Part shown: positions 1 to 9,085 of the stretch, in pieces
Layout: every line of letters begins with the position of its first letter
Position numbering within the stretch: position 1 is the first letter of the stretch
Assembly (NCBI GenBank): GCA_031406155.1
Contig: JANOGW010000066.1
Location: 1-64,000, forward strand
Source of the DNA: JACMNW01 sp031406155
GTDB taxonomy: Bacteria; Pseudomonadota; Alphaproteobacteria; Rhodobacterales; Rhodobacteraceae
Direction of reading: 5' to 3'
Length of the DNA: 64,000 bases
Program-made: the position numbers and the translations under genes
The notes under the pieces: generated by a model
The model's input: the letters and a program-made list of their open reading frames with translations, nothing else
The model's database searches: none
What the model was told of the DNA's origin: nothing

Positions 1-585
1 GGATGGAAAGCCGAGAAGTGCAGCGGGACGTCGGGGCCCTAGTTCCTTCATGCACCACGCCGCGAGCCGCTCGAGCTCGGCATCGGAGTCGTTGCGGCCG
101 GGGATCAGCAGGGTGGTGATGCCGCAGAGCTTGAAATAGAAGTCGTCGGTGAAGGCCTTGAGGTCGACGCTTCGCCGCGTCCATCTTCGCGAAGAACTCC
201 TTCGCCGGGGCGGCCTGCATGTAGCCGGCCGTGACCGCCACGGTCTTGAGGCCGAGGGCATGGCAGGCGTCGGCGGTGTCCATCGCGTACTCGGCGAAGA
301 TCACCGGAGCGTTGTAGGTGAAAGCGACACTTTGCGAACCGTGGCGCGCGGCGGCTCGCGCGATGGCCGCGGGGCTGGCCTCGTCCATCAGAGCATCCAC
401 TTCGCGCGACTTGGAGATGTCCCAGTTCTGGCGGAACCTGCAGGTGAGGTTGCATCCGGCCCTGATGCATGGCGCGGACGAAGCAGAGGCCGCGCTCTGC
501 CTTCGTGCAGCCTGCAGTCGCGCGGACAGAGGTCGCACTGGATGCGACCATCGGCGAGAAGGCGCCACCAGCGGGCATCCACCAC
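1..585 (-). pseudogene. Decayed AmmeMemoRadiSam-type radical SAM gene (amrS-like), cut by window edge
   Basis: Three minus-strand frames together read as one radical SAM protein of the AmmeMemoRadiSam/PflA-like family. The N-terminal part has the motif CDLCPRDCRLHEG, then in another frame ERGLCFVRA, then in a third AGCNLTC followed by NWDISKSR, and later DLKAFTDDFYFKLCG. The frame breaks after RLHEG, near 170 and near 40. About 45 residues expected between LCFVRA and AGCNLTC are missing. The SAM-cluster motif CxxxCxxC reads C-NLT-C-RF-R, so the third iron-sulfur cysteine is arginine. This is a pseudogene or a very error-rich contig end. In either case no active enzyme can be made from this copy. 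Confidence 0.7.
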
Positions 586-777
586 GCCCGGGCCGACAGC
601 ACCTTCCTCGTGAAGTTCGCCTTCGGCTGGGGCAGCTGAGCCGGAGGGGCCGCCGCCCGCGTGCCTCGAAGGTCCTGTCCTGCTCCATCTGCGCCACCTC
701 GCAGTGCAGCGTGGTCTGCGCGCGCCGGGTGATGACGCAGGCCGGCCAGGATGCTCCTCTTCGCCTACACTCCTTCG

Positions 778-1326
778 ATGCCAAGCCCGTCCTCGTTTCG
801 CTTCTGGATTCTCTGGGGCGTCGCTTTCCTCGGATTCCCTGCGGCTGGAGTGGCGGCGCGGCTGGTCGGCGCGGTTACCACGCCTACGCGCGCGCTACTC
901 GCGGGCGCGCTGTCGGGAGCGACGCTCGGTCTCGTCCAGTGGCTGGTTCTGCGATCGCGTCTTCCCCTGCTTCCATTCTGGTGGGTGATCGCCACCAGCA
1001 TCGGCATGTCGATAGGCCTTGCGGTGGGCGCCACGCTCCTCGGAGATGAGACGGCGGGCCGCGAATTGTTGTGGCGGGCCGCGATCACCGGGGCGTGCGT
1101 TGGCGTCGCGCAGTGGATTGTCCTGCAGCCTCTGGTGCCCCAGGCGTTCGTGTGGGTCGGCGCCGTCGCCATCGCTTGGCCGCTTGGCTGGTTCATCACT
1201 CGCGGTATCGGCGTCGATCTCAGTTTCAAGTGGTCGGTGTTCGGCTCGGTCGGAGCGTGGGCCTTTCAGCTTCTGACCGGCCTGACTCTTTACTTCCTGC
1301 TCCGTTCAACCTCGGGAATGAAGTGA
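778..1326 (+). CDS. Small multi-pass membrane protein, unknown function
   Basis: The 182-residue product has about six hydrophobic segments separated by short loops and two internally similar halves (LVQWLVL near residue 50 and VAQWIVL near residue 115), which suggests an internal duplication. I chose the ATG at 778 because the residues before it are not hydrophobic or conserved-looking. Its stop codon overlaps the GTG start of the AraC gene (GTGA), so the two are translationally coupled. I do not recognise a named family. It resembles uncharacterised membrane proteins of myxobacteria and actinobacteria, but that is an impression only. Confidence 0.6.
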   Translation: MPSPSSFRFWILWGVAFLGFPAAGVAARLVGAVTTPTRALLAGALSGATLGLVQWLVLRSRLPLLPFWWVIATSIGMSIGLAVGATLLGDETAGRELLWRAAITGACVGVAQWIVLQPLVPQAFVWVGAVAIAWPLGWFITRGIGVDLSFKWSVFGSVGAWAFQLLTGLTLYFLLRSTSGMK

Positions 1327-2357
1327 CGGCCGCCAAGGTTCGCTTGCGAGAGTCGACCCTGGTGGCGCCTTTCGCCATTGACCTTCTCGCGTATCTCGAG
1401 CGGAAGGGCTTCAACAAGGGCCGGGTGTGCCGCGCGGCGAAGATCGATTTCGCCGCACTCTCGGGCCCCGACGCGCGCATTCCGGGTTCCTGGATGGAGC
1501 GGCTTTGGGCCGAAGCCGAGCGCTTGACCGGCGATCCCGACCTCGCTCTCCACACCGCGGAGAGCTACAACCCGGGAGCCCTCGGTGTGGCCGGCTACGT
1601 GATTCTGAGCTGTGCCTCCGCGGCTCAGGTGCTGGATCGTCTCGCTCGCTACGCTTCCTTGATGAACGACGGCCTGCGCGTTCGAGTCAGCGCGCACGGC
1701 GACGCTACCGTGGTTGTTTCCGAGGCGGTGGAGGGCCTCGACAACTATCTGGAGCGGCGGCCCCGTGACCCGTTTGAGGTCATCGCGGCCAGCCTCGCCA
1801 TCACGCTCTCTCGCCTGGTCAACCGGAAGATCGCTCCTCGCGAGGTCACGTTTCGTCACCAGGCCCCACCCTCGATCGTCGAACATGCGCGGATCTTCGG
1901 GCTCAAGCCGAAGTTTGGGGCTCCGGAGAACCGAGTCGTCTTTCGTTCCACTGATCTCGAAGCGCCCGTGATCTCGGCCGATCCTGCCCTCCTCAAAGCC
2001 TTCGAGCAACGCGCGGACGCGCTGGCCGCGAAGCTCGACCGCTACGGTCCTCTCTCCCGTCGCGCCCTCTCGGTACTGCGCGACAAGATGAAGGGTGTGG
2101 TGCCGCCGCTCCAGGAAGTGGCGAGCGAACTGGCCATGAGCAGCCGCACCGTCCAGCGCGCGTTGCGGCTTGAAGGAACCACGTACCAGAAGCTCGTCGA
2201 TGAGGCGCAGCGCGACCTGGCGGTTTCGTATCTCAAGACCTCCGGCGTGTCGGCTTCCGAGGTGGCGTTTCTCCTCGGGTTCTCCGAGCTTTCCGCCTTC
2301 AGCCGGGCGTTCAAGCGCTGGACCGGGTCGGCGCCGGCGAAGTTCCGCTTGGCCTGA
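1323..2357 (+). CDS. AraC-family transcriptional regulator (arabinose-binding-like N domain)
   Basis: The 344-residue protein has an N-terminal ligand domain of the Arabinose_bd type (about residues 15-205) and a C-terminal double helix-turn-helix AraC domain. The latter shows LQEVASELAMSSRTVQRAL and the second-helix signature FLLGFSELSAFSRAFKRWTG. The best start is the GTG at 1323, which overlaps the stop of the preceding membrane-protein gene; the longer open frame upstream runs through that gene and is not needed. It probably controls the coupled membrane gene or an adjacent locus in its genome of origin. The downstream neighbour is an unrelated amidase on the other strand, so its target cannot be deduced here. 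Confidence 0.85.
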   Translation: MTAAKVRLRESTLVAPFAIDLLAYLERKGFNKGRVCRAAKIDFAALSGPDARIPGSWMERLWAEAERLTGDPDLALHTAESYNPGALGVAGYVILSCASAAQVLDRLARYASLMNDGLRVRVSAHGDATVVVSEAVEGLDNYLERRPRDPFEVIAASLAITLSRLVNRKIAPREVTFRHQAPPSIVEHARIFGLKPKFGAPENRVVFRSTDLEAPVISADPALLKAFEQRADALAAKLDRYGPLSRRALSVLRDKMKGVVPPLQEVASELAMSSRTVQRALRLEGTTYQKLVDEAQRDLAVSYLKTSGVSASEVAFLLGFSELSAFSRAFKRWTGSAPAKFRLA

Positions 2358-2427
2358 GCGACGCCGCGACCCGGGTTCCTGGAGCGGCCATCAGAACCCC
2401 AAACTGCCTGGCCTACTCGCCCAAAGC

Positions 2428-3900
2428 TTATTGCAGTGGGTACAGGAATTTATCGGTGTAGTCGTCCAGCACCTTGGCCACCTTGAGCAAGCGCCGGTCA
2501 CTGTAGCGTTTACCCGCCACCTGGATGTTCACGGGAAGCCCGGATGGGCCCAAGCCTATGGGCATGGAGACCACAGGGCTGTTGGTGGTTGAAAAGACGG
2601 TCGTGTACGACTGGGTTGCGACGTAATAGTGGATGTCCGCACCATCCACTTGCAACGGGGTGCTGTAAATCTTGAAATCACCAAGCATCTTGCTGTGCGC
2701 ATGGTGCTTGAACGCGGTGGTCGCGCTGACGGGGCACAGCCACACGTCGCATTCCGAGAGGAAGTTGTCCATCTTGGTGATGTATTTACTTTGCAGTTCA
2801 AATGCCTGCATCAGTTTCCGCACAGAAATCGGACCCACAATTTCTCTTTGCATCGGGATATTTTTTACTGTGCTTTTCGAGAACAGATGACCAATGGAGC
2901 GCTTCACATTCGACATGTCGTAATTGCCTTGTGCCCCCACGAAACTACCCCAGGTTTCCCAGATTTCGTTGTAGTCCATTCCTTGCGGTTCACTCTTGTG
3001 GACGGTGGCACCCGCTTGGGCCAGTTTGTTCACAAAGGCGTGGAGTTTGTCCTTGATCTCTGCGCTAACCGGAACCCCACCAAAGTTATCGGTCCAGGCA
3101 ATTTTGAGTTTGGAGATGTCGACGTTTTCACCCAGGTCCGCCAGCAGCGGGGCGACGTTTCTGTCACTGGATGTTGGTTGTGTGAGTACGTCCAACGCCA
3201 ACGCCAAATCATCAATCGAACGCGCCAGCGGCCCAGCAACGGCCAGCGTACGATAGCCATTGATCTCGCCGGGGAGCGGCACGATGTGTCCCTCAAACGA
3301 CACTACGCCATGGGTCGGCTTCAATCCATAGACTCCGCAAAAACTCGCAGGCAGACGAATCGAGCCCGCCAGGTCACTGCCCAGCGAAAGGGATGTCATG
3401 CCGGTTGCCAGCGCAGTGGCACATCCACCGCTGGAGCCGCCGGATGTGCGCTGAACGTCCCACGGATTGTTGGTCTTGCCGAAGATGGGGTTGTCCGTTT
3501 GCATGTCCATGGCCAGGGTGGGTGTATTGGTCCTGCCAATAATGATCGCGCCAGCTTCTTTCAGGAACTGGACCGCCACCGCATCGCTGTCCGGGATGTG
3601 GTCCTTGAGCGGCGGATACCCTGCAGTGGTGCGCGAGCCCTTGACGCGATAGGTGTCTTTGATTGTGATCGGAATCCCGTGCAGCGGGCCGCATAGTCTG
3701 CCATCGCGCATGGCTTGATCTGCCTGGTCTGCTTGCGCGAGCGCTTGCGTCTCGTTGAGCGTAACTATGGCGTTGTATGTGGCGTTATGCTTTTTTATTT
3801 GCGCGAAATAGGCCTCTACTGTTTGCCGGGAGGTGATGTCACCCGCGCGAAGCATTGCGGCAAGTTGGCTGGCTGAAAGAAAATTGAGCGACGGTTTCAT
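2428..3900 (-). CDS. Amidase (amidase-signature serine hydrolase)
   Basis: This 490-residue cytosolic amidohydrolase of the amidase-signature family hydrolyses C-N amide bonds with a Ser-cisSer-Lys triad. The lysine lies in PLHGIPITIKDTYRV. The glycine/serine-rich core is SGGSSGGCATALATG followed by the nucleophile loop GSDLAGSIRLPA, where the canonical GGSIR is AGSIR. The start at 3900 is set by a strong ribosome site (GGAGAAATC directly before ATG); the frame upstream is not coding-like. Its base composition is clearly less GC-rich than the genes on both sides, and it has no functional partner nearby, which fits acquired or chimeric DNA. The substrate cannot be predicted; 6-aminohexanoate-hydrolase-like or peptide amidase roles are possible. 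Confidence 0.9.
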   Translation of the reverse strand: MKPSLNFLSASQLAAMLRAGDITSRQTVEAYFAQIKKHNATYNAIVTLNETQALAQADQADQAMRDGRLCGPLHGIPITIKDTYRVKGSRTTAGYPPLKDHIPDSDAVAVQFLKEAGAIIIGRTNTPTLAMDMQTDNPIFGKTNNPWDVQRTSGGSSGGCATALATGMTSLSLGSDLAGSIRLPASFCGVYGLKPTHGVVSFEGHIVPLPGEINGYRTLAVAGPLARSIDDLALALDVLTQPTSSDRNVAPLLADLGENVDISKLKIAWTDNFGGVPVSAEIKDKLHAFVNKLAQAGATVHKSEPQGMDYNEIWETWGSFVGAQGNYDMSNVKRSIGHLFSKSTVKNIPMQREIVGPISVRKLMQAFELQSKYITKMDNFLSECDVWLCPVSATTAFKHHAHSKMLGDFKIYSTPLQVDGADIHYYVATQSYTTVFSTTNSPVVSMPIGLGPSGLPVNIQVAGKRYSDRRLLKVAKVLDDYTDKFLYPLQ

Positions 3901-3985
3901 GATTTCTCCATTGATACAGGATAGGGTGCAGGTCGAATTGAAAGTAGAATTGTGGATGGCGGCACGGTAGCGACGCACCGCCCTA

Positions 3986-4102
3986 TCAGCCCAGAGGCCG
4001 GATGCCCCCGAGCCCGACATTGAGACCGAGGAAGATGTTGAAGGCGCCGACGACGGCGAGCACGCCGCGCAGCAGGCAGTTGGGGTTGGGTTCGAATTGC
4101 AT
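3986..4102 (-). pseudogene. Truncated small membrane ORF at sequence junction
   Basis: A 38-residue reading frame starts with MQFEPNPNCLLRG and has one hydrophobic stretch (VLAVVGAFNIFLGLNVGLGG), then stops after RPLG. It lies 29 bases downstream of the epimerase gene on the same strand and looks like the N-terminus of a DUF4345-type membrane protein. The sequence changes character at its stop, where the low-GC amidase block begins, so the rest of the gene was probably lost at a junction near 3985-3990. Family assignment is tentative. Confidence 0.4.
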
Positions 4103-4131
4103 TTGGGCCTGCCCTTTATGAGGTTGAGGGA

Positions 4132-5130
4132 TCAGAGGGGTAGCGCGGGCTGGGTATCGACATCGGCCGAATCCCGAGGGACAAAGCTGCGCGCGGTCGC
4201 CGGGAGCCCAATCTCGAACGGCATCACGTCTGACCAAAATCGGGCCCGGAACTTGCTGGCATCGACGATGTAGGGCCGGTCGAACAGGAATTGCATCTCG
4301 ATCGCCTCGCGGACGAAGGGGATGAACAGGCCCAGCGGCCTTGCCAGCCAGCCGGGCAATACCGACAGTTTCAGTGGCACACCGAGGGCATCTGCGGCGA
4401 TCTGAAGATGCTGGCGCAGCGTCAGGGTCGGGGCGCAGGGAACGTGCCAGGCTTGGCCATAGGCATCGTCAGGCGCATCAAGCAGGGTAATGACGGCGCG
4501 GGCATAGTCAGACACATGGGCTACATCGTGCGGCAAGTCGGCATTGCCAAAAAGGCGCGCGGTTTTGCCTTCGGCAAGTGCTTGCAGCGACGCTGTGCCC
4601 AGAACCGATTGCACCACGCCGGGGCCGTAAAAGTCGGGCGCGCGGACCGCGGCCACCTTAACGCGGCCTGCCTCATGGGCGGCCTGCCATAGCCGGGTGA
4701 CTGCGGCCCGCGCTTTCGGCTTGCGGCCATAGTCCACGGCCGGCAGATCCTCGGTCAGCGGCCGGTTCTGCGGGCCGTAGAGATAAAGGTTGTCGGCAAA
4801 CACCAACCTTGCGCCATGTGCCTCGCAGGCGGCGAGCAGGTTGGTCATGGCAAGCGGCCAGCCGGTTTCCCAGAGATCAGCGAAATAGGGCAGACCGAGC
4901 GCACAAATGATCTCTTTGGCGCCCTTCGTTGCAGCGGTGATGGCAGCGGGGTCCATGATGTCGGCGGCAACGAAGCCCGCGCCCGGCGGCAGGTCTTTGG
5001 GCTTTGATCGCTGGATCACGCAGACCTGGCGACCAGCATCCTGCAACTGGGTCACAATCTGGCGCCCAAGCGCGCCATAGCCGACGACCGGAATGATCCG
5101 ATCGGAAGGCTTGGTGTCAAAACCAGTCAT
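4132..5130 (-). CDS. NAD(P)-dependent epimerase/dehydratase family protein
   Basis: This 332-residue extended short-chain dehydrogenase-like protein has an N-terminal Rossmann motif VVGYGALGRQIV (residues 15-26) and nucleotide-binding features such as NLYLYGP. The usual YxxxK catalytic pair is not clear (a tyrosine in DYGRKPKA may stand in), so a binding or non-canonical role is possible. The start ATG is preceded by AAGGAGACTGTT. It is transcribed alone, with only the truncated membrane ORF after it. The substrate is unknown. Confidence 0.8.
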   Translation of the reverse strand: MTGFDTKPSDRIIPVVGYGALGRQIVTQLQDAGRQVCVIQRSKPKDLPPGAGFVAADIMDPAAITAATKGAKEIICALGLPYFADLWETGWPLAMTNLLAACEAHGARLVFADNLYLYGPQNRPLTEDLPAVDYGRKPKARAAVTRLWQAAHEAGRVKVAAVRAPDFYGPGVVQSVLGTASLQALAEGKTARLFGNADLPHDVAHVSDYARAVITLLDAPDDAYGQAWHVPCAPTLTLRQHLQIAADALGVPLKLSVLPGWLARPLGLFIPFVREAIEMQFLFDRPYIVDASKFRARFWSDVMPFEIGLPATARSFVPRDSADVDTQPALPL

Positions 5131-5469
5131 AACAGTCTCCTTCTGGGTTGGGGGTAAGATGAGTTCGTCGACCGGACGATCCCATTGTGACTTCGGTCGG
5201 TGCTGTCATGCTCAGGGTGATCGCCCGGGTTCAGCGGTCAGAGATTAGTCATGCACAGTAGCAGATTCCGCTTCAACTTGGTTCAGAGCGTTCGCCAGCG
5301 TAGTGTTGAACGCCGCCGCCATCACACACGGAGAGGGCGGCACTATTGACGGCGGCGAAGGTCATTGCGCCGCCCCAGTCGCACAGGCGTCCAACACCGC
5401 GCCACGGTCACGGGCGAAGTCTTGCCGCCATTTTGGCAATAGGTTGGCTGCGATCAGGACCTCGGCTGA
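5131..5469. other. Gap without a confident gene
   Basis: This stretch separates the epimerase promoter side from the insertion-sequence scar. On the minus strand a coding-like frame without a start runs from about 5519 to 5365 and ends in TGA. It could be further debris of the mobile element, but I do not recognise it. Confidence 0.4.
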
Positions 5470-5639
5470 AGAATTGCCTTGGCGAGCTGGAATGAAGCGG
5501 ATCTCTTCATAGGTAGCCTTGGCGCGCAATGCAGAGGCCGTCTGCCAGCACTATCTGCCGAACGGTCGCCGTGAAGGCCGCTGGTCTGCGCGATGCGAAC
5601 CGCATCCCGCTTGAACTCGTCGCTGTGTATCGCTGCCAT
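5470..5639 (-). mobile_element. IS3-family orfA remnant
   Basis: The minus strand begins ATG and reads MAAIHSDEFKRDAVRIAQTS, closely matching the N-terminus of IS3/IS911-type OrfA proteins (helix-turn-helix part of the transposase). The frame then degenerates: the expected continuation, a helix of the type TRRQVASDLGIG, is only recognisable after a frame change (TVRQIVLADGLCIARQ). No orfB, DDE motif or terminal inverted repeats were found. It is an inactive scar abutting the broken nucleoside phosphorylase gene. Confidence 0.6.
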
Positions 5640-5698
5640 ATTCGGTCTCCTTGATCGCGAGTATTGCTCTCAAAAGACCAGAACGAAACCGCTGCAGG

Positions 5699-6058
5699 TC
5701 CAGATGAGGTGATGCTGATCAACAGGGTGCAACCACTGGCGAACACCTCTTCGGCCACCAGCACGGCAAAGGATGCGCCAACCGCGCAACCGACAATTCC
5801 CGCCTCCAGTCCGTCCAAGTCGAACAGGTCCATTTCGGTGTGATAGCGGACCCAGTCGCGGTTGCGCCGGGCTCGTCCGGTCGAACGCAGTGCGCGGACG
5901 ATGTCGCCGTCGGGATCCAGGATGCAGAGGCTCGGTACAGGTTTCGGATCGGTGCCCTTCTGCCGCCGTGCTTCGCGCAGCAGATTCTCCGGGGTGAAGG
6001 CCGACGGCGCGTCGAAGTGCTTCTCTCTCAGGATCGGAGGGGTCTTGTTTGCCGTCAT
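5699..6058 (-). pseudogene. Nucleoside phosphorylase, 3'-truncated
   Basis: About 120 residues match the front of the PNP/UDP phosphorylase family (phosphorolysis of nucleosides): MTANKTPPIL, then FTPENLLREARRQKG, DLDGLEAGIVGCAVGASFAVL and the sheet LLISITSSG. After SSG the frame continues into unrelated sequence and IS3 debris, so roughly half of the protein, including much of the active site, is lost. The start ATG overlaps the TGA stop of the MerC-like gene (ATGA), so the two were translationally coupled. Confidence 0.65.
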
Positions 6059-6483
6059 GTCCCTGTCTCCGCTCGGCGGCGCCCGATGCGCCAGTCCGAG
6101 AATGTCCCCGCACACAGGAAGGCAAACCCGGCGAGTTCGATGGCCCGGTCATAGGAAACCAGCATGGTGAAGGTGATCAGCAGAAATCCGATCCCAGCCA
6201 GCGCGGCAGGAGCGAGGCGGCCATGCCTGCGCCGCCGGATCACCAGTGCTGCGAACGTCAGTCCGGCGAAGAAAACGATGGCCCCGGCCCACGCGGCTTC
6301 GTTCAATGCGATCGTGACACCAAGTGCGCTCAGCAACGCAATCGCCGCAAGTGTGCCGTAGCAGGCGACAAGCGACAGTGCGGCCGCCATGGGGGCGAGC
6401 CAGTCGCCGGTTTTCTTCTCGGTCACGCCCGGCTCTCCCTTTGCCTTGGAATCCTGCTCACTCTGATAGTTTGGGCGGCTCAT
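6055..6483 (-). CDS. MerC-like inner-membrane protein
   Basis: The 142-residue protein has a hydrophilic N-terminal 28 residues and then four predicted membrane helices. The region ALSLVACYGTLAAIALLSALG and the end FLCAGTFSDWRIGRRR resemble the MerC-like family of alphaproteobacteria. Canonical MerC proteins use cysteine pairs to take up Hg(II). Here only isolated cysteines are visible (in ACYG and FLCAG), so mercury transport is doubtful and the name reflects fold similarity. It is the first gene of a two-gene unit with the broken phosphorylase. Confidence 0.6.
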   Translation of the reverse strand: MSRPNYQSEQDSKAKGEPGVTEKKTGDWLAPMAAALSLVACYGTLAAIALLSALGVTIALNEAAWAGAIVFFAGLTFAALVIRRRRHGRLAPAALAGIGFLLITFTMLVSYDRAIELAGFAFLCAGTFSDWRIGRRRAETGT

Positions 6484-6611
6484 AACCTTGCAGTACTATC
6501 ACCATTTCGGTTTCTCACATCGGCGTGCGCAACTTTGCTGTGCTGAGCATGAGATGCGCACATCAATCTAACTGACGTTGCCGAGTGTCGTCAGCGTCAG
6601 CACTCCGGCCT

Positions 6612-6965
6612 TCAAAATACCAGTATCTTGTCGGCGGTCAGCGTCGCCTCCGCTAGTTCGTCCATGGTGGACCGCGCGGACCCGGCGATGATCTCATCCG
6701 CCGCAAGCCCGCGCGTGTCCAAGCAGGTGCCACAAAGCAGGACCTTGCCTCCAGCTGACAGCACCCGACCCAGCATGCGCTCGACGTTGTAGAACCCTTC
6801 GGGCGTCATTTGTCCCGCCTTGGCGCAAACCACTGCATCGGCCATCAGGAACACGATGACGGTGCCCTCGGGGTCATGTTTGGCCAGCGCATGGGCTATT
6901 CGCAGTCCGTTGAAACTGCGCTCGCTGCCATAGGGAGGGTCGTTCAGGATCAGCAGGTGTTTCAT
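6612..6965 (-). CDS. DsrE/DsrF-like sulfur-relay protein
   Basis: This 117-residue cytosolic DsrE-fold protein starts MKHLLILNDPPYGSER. The conserved cysteine region is VLLCGTCLDTRGL around residue 75, where the two cysteines are candidates for carrying persulfide sulfur. It is the last gene of a three-gene minus-strand operon, and its ATG overlaps the TGA of the MFS gene. With a metallo-beta-lactamase-fold persulfide enzyme at the front of the operon, a role in receiving or trafficking sulfane sulfur is likely, though the partner is not known. Confidence 0.85.
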   Translation of the reverse strand: MKHLLILNDPPYGSERSFNGLRIAHALAKHDPEGTVIVFLMADAVVCAKAGQMTPEGFYNVERMLGRVLSAGGKVLLCGTCLDTRGLAADEIIAGSARSTMDELAEATLTADKILVF

Positions 6966-8290
6966 TTGGGGTGTCCTTCGGGTGCAGGGTTCAGGCGTGG
7001 ATGGGTTTCCTCGCACCACCAGAACAACAGGGCCCCCGACGCGAACATCGATAGTGCAACGAACCAAAAAGCGGCCTCGGTCGAGCTGTGGAAATGCGCG
7101 GTCAACCCCAGGCCGAGCGCGCCGATGCCATAACCAAGGTCGCGCCAGAACCGGTAGATGCCGATAGCTGATCCGCGCCAGGTTGGGGGCGTGATGTCGG
7201 CCACCGCTGCCGAAAGGTTGGGGTAGAGAAGCGCCATGCCGAAACCCGTGACGGCTGCTGAGATGGACCACCAGACTGCGCCCTGACCCAAGACGATCAT
7301 CGCAACGCCCCCGCCACAGATCCACATGCCCAAAACGTTGGGCCAAAGTCGCCCGACGTGGTCGGACAGCCGCCCTGTAAACAGTTGCGAACCTCCCCAG
7401 ACCAGCCCGTACCATCCGACGATCCAGCCGATATCCGGCAGGCTGACCCCGCGCGCCGTAAGAAATACCGGAAAGATCACCCAGACCAGCGCGTCGACAA
7501 ACTTTTCCACTAGTCCCGCCTGCGACACTGCGGCGAGCCGCCTGTCGCGCCAGGACATCAGCGCAAAAACTTCCCATGTCGTCGGAATGTCCGACACGCC
7601 TTCCGGATAGCGCGGGCGATGTGTCCCGTTGGCAGCGCCCGCCTTGTGCCGAGCGGCCTCGGATCTGGCCCAAGGCAGGGTGTCCTTGACCCAGACAAGT
7701 GTCAGCACCAGTGCAAGTGCGATCACCACGCCGCCGAAGAGCAGCAGACCCAACCGCGCACCAAAGGCACTGGCAGCATAAGCCGTGATGATCCCCGCCA
7801 ACGCAACGCCGACATAGCCGGAAAACTCGTTCAGCCCCAGCGTCAACCCGCGCTGGTCGGCCCGCGTGAAATCCAGCTTGGCCGTTTGGGTCATCGACCA
7901 GCAGAGGCCCTGATTGACTCCCAAGAGCACGGTGGCCGCCACGATCCAGCCCCAGCTGGGGGCCAGGTAGATCATGGCAGGAATGGGAATCGCGACAATC
8001 CAGCCGAGCAGCAACACCCGCTTGCGCCCAACCCGTTCCGACAGTCGCCCGGCAACGAAGTTCATCACCGACTTTGCCATGCCGAAGGCAATCACAAACG
8101 CTGTCAGCAACATGAACGACCCTTTGGCCACACCGAATTCGGTTTCGGCCAAGGCTGGGACCACGGTGCGCATCATGCCCAGGGCGAAGCCCACGAGCAG
8201 AACCTGGATCAGCTGATGCACGAATTGCGTCAGGTTCTCCTGAATGCCTAGCGAAAGCGCCGTACTTGAATCTGGGGGTGTTTCGCTCAT
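6962..8290 (-). CDS. Major facilitator superfamily transporter in sulfur operon
   Basis: The 442-residue protein has twelve predicted membrane helices. The MFS signature between helices 2 and 3 reads GRLSERVGRKRV, with an equivalent GRLSDHVGRLWP in the second half. It sits between a persulfide-dioxygenase-like gene and a dsrE gene with ATGA overlaps on both sides, so all three are made together. The substrate is not evident. Location suggests a sulfur compound, but homologous MFS proteins near such genes are generally uncharacterised. Confidence 0.85.
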   Translation of the reverse strand: MSETPPDSSTALSLGIQENLTQFVHQLIQVLLVGFALGMMRTVVPALAETEFGVAKGSFMLLTAFVIAFGMAKSVMNFVAGRLSERVGRKRVLLLGWIVAIPIPAMIYLAPSWGWIVAATVLLGVNQGLCWSMTQTAKLDFTRADQRGLTLGLNEFSGYVGVALAGIITAYAASAFGARLGLLLFGGVVIALALVLTLVWVKDTLPWARSEAARHKAGAANGTHRPRYPEGVSDIPTTWEVFALMSWRDRRLAAVSQAGLVEKFVDALVWVIFPVFLTARGVSLPDIGWIVGWYGLVWGGSQLFTGRLSDHVGRLWPNVLGMWICGGGVAMIVLGQGAVWWSISAAVTGFGMALLYPNLSAAVADITPPTWRGSAIGIYRFWRDLGYGIGALGLGLTAHFHSSTEAAFWFVALSMFASGALLFWWCEETHPRLNPAPEGHPK

Positions 8291-9027
8291 TGTGCTGGTG
8301 GCGACTTACCCGCATTCAGGGCGCGGGTCTGCGCAGCGCCAGGAGGTGGCGGCGGAATCTCAGCGACCATCATCTGCACGAATGAGGCTTCACCCTCGAT
8401 ACCGAAAGCCCGGTTGTGGCGTTTCTCGAATCCGATGGTGGAGGTCGGCTTGCCGCTCAGGCTGCGGCCACAGACTGACCCGGAATAGGCACCTGGCAAC
8501 ACCTCCAGCCAGTCAGGCAGGGCTTTCAACGCTTGCGCACTTTTGAACAGCGCGCGCGCGCCGTCTTCGGCGCTGGTGGCCAGTTCGGTGCGGCCAAGGT
8601 CGCCCACCATCAGCGTGTGCCCGGTGAGGACGAACCAGGGGTCCGCCGAACGCGTTCGATCGGTTACGACAAGCGAGATGTGCTCTGGGGTGTGGCCCGG
8701 CGTGTGCATGACGGTCATGATGACGTTGCCAAGCTCCAGAACATCTCCATCCTCAACCCCGTTGAAGGCGAACGAGGCCTCGGCATCGGCATGCAGCACG
8801 TATTCGGCACCGGCGGCCTCGGCCAGCGCCCGTCCAGCCGACAGATGATCGGCATGCAGATGGGTGTCGATCACATAGAGGATCCGCATCCCTGTTGCCT
8901 CGGCGGCAGCAAGGTAAGGAGCAATGTCGCCGACCGGATCGACCACGGCACCAGCAGACTTGCCGCCACAGCCAAGCAGATAGGATGCCGCCACGGGTTC
9001 GGTGTGTAGAAACTGGCGCAGGATCAT
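8287..9027 (-). CDS. Metallo-beta-lactamase-fold persulfide dioxygenase/hydrolase-like protein
   Basis: The 246-residue protein has metal-ligand motifs of the ETHE1/glyoxalase II type: THLHADH near residue 55, HTPGHT near residue 110 and a later GDLGRTE. ETHE1-like enzymes oxidise glutathione persulfide to sulfite in sulfide detoxification. The start at 9027 is fixed by GGGAGAAGATC before ATG. It heads the operon, divergent from an ArsR-rhodanese regulator with a perfect inverted repeat between them, so sulfide or persulfide induction is the simplest model. A plain hydrolase function cannot be excluded. Confidence 0.85.
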   Translation of the reverse strand: MILRQFLHTEPVAASYLLGCGGKSAGAVVDPVGDIAPYLAAAEATGMRILYVIDTHLHADHLSAGRALAEAAGAEYVLHADAEASFAFNGVEDGDVLELGNVIMTVMHTPGHTPEHISLVVTDRTRSADPWFVLTGHTLMVGDLGRTELATSAEDGARALFKSAQALKALPDWLEVLPGAYSGSVCGRSLSGKPTSTIGFEKRHNRAFGIEGEASFVQMMVAEIPPPPPGAAQTRALNAGKSPPAQ

Positions 9028-9085
9028 GATCTTCTCCCGATGAAGGTGGGCAGGTTGCACTTGCGCCCCACACCATCATGCTTTA

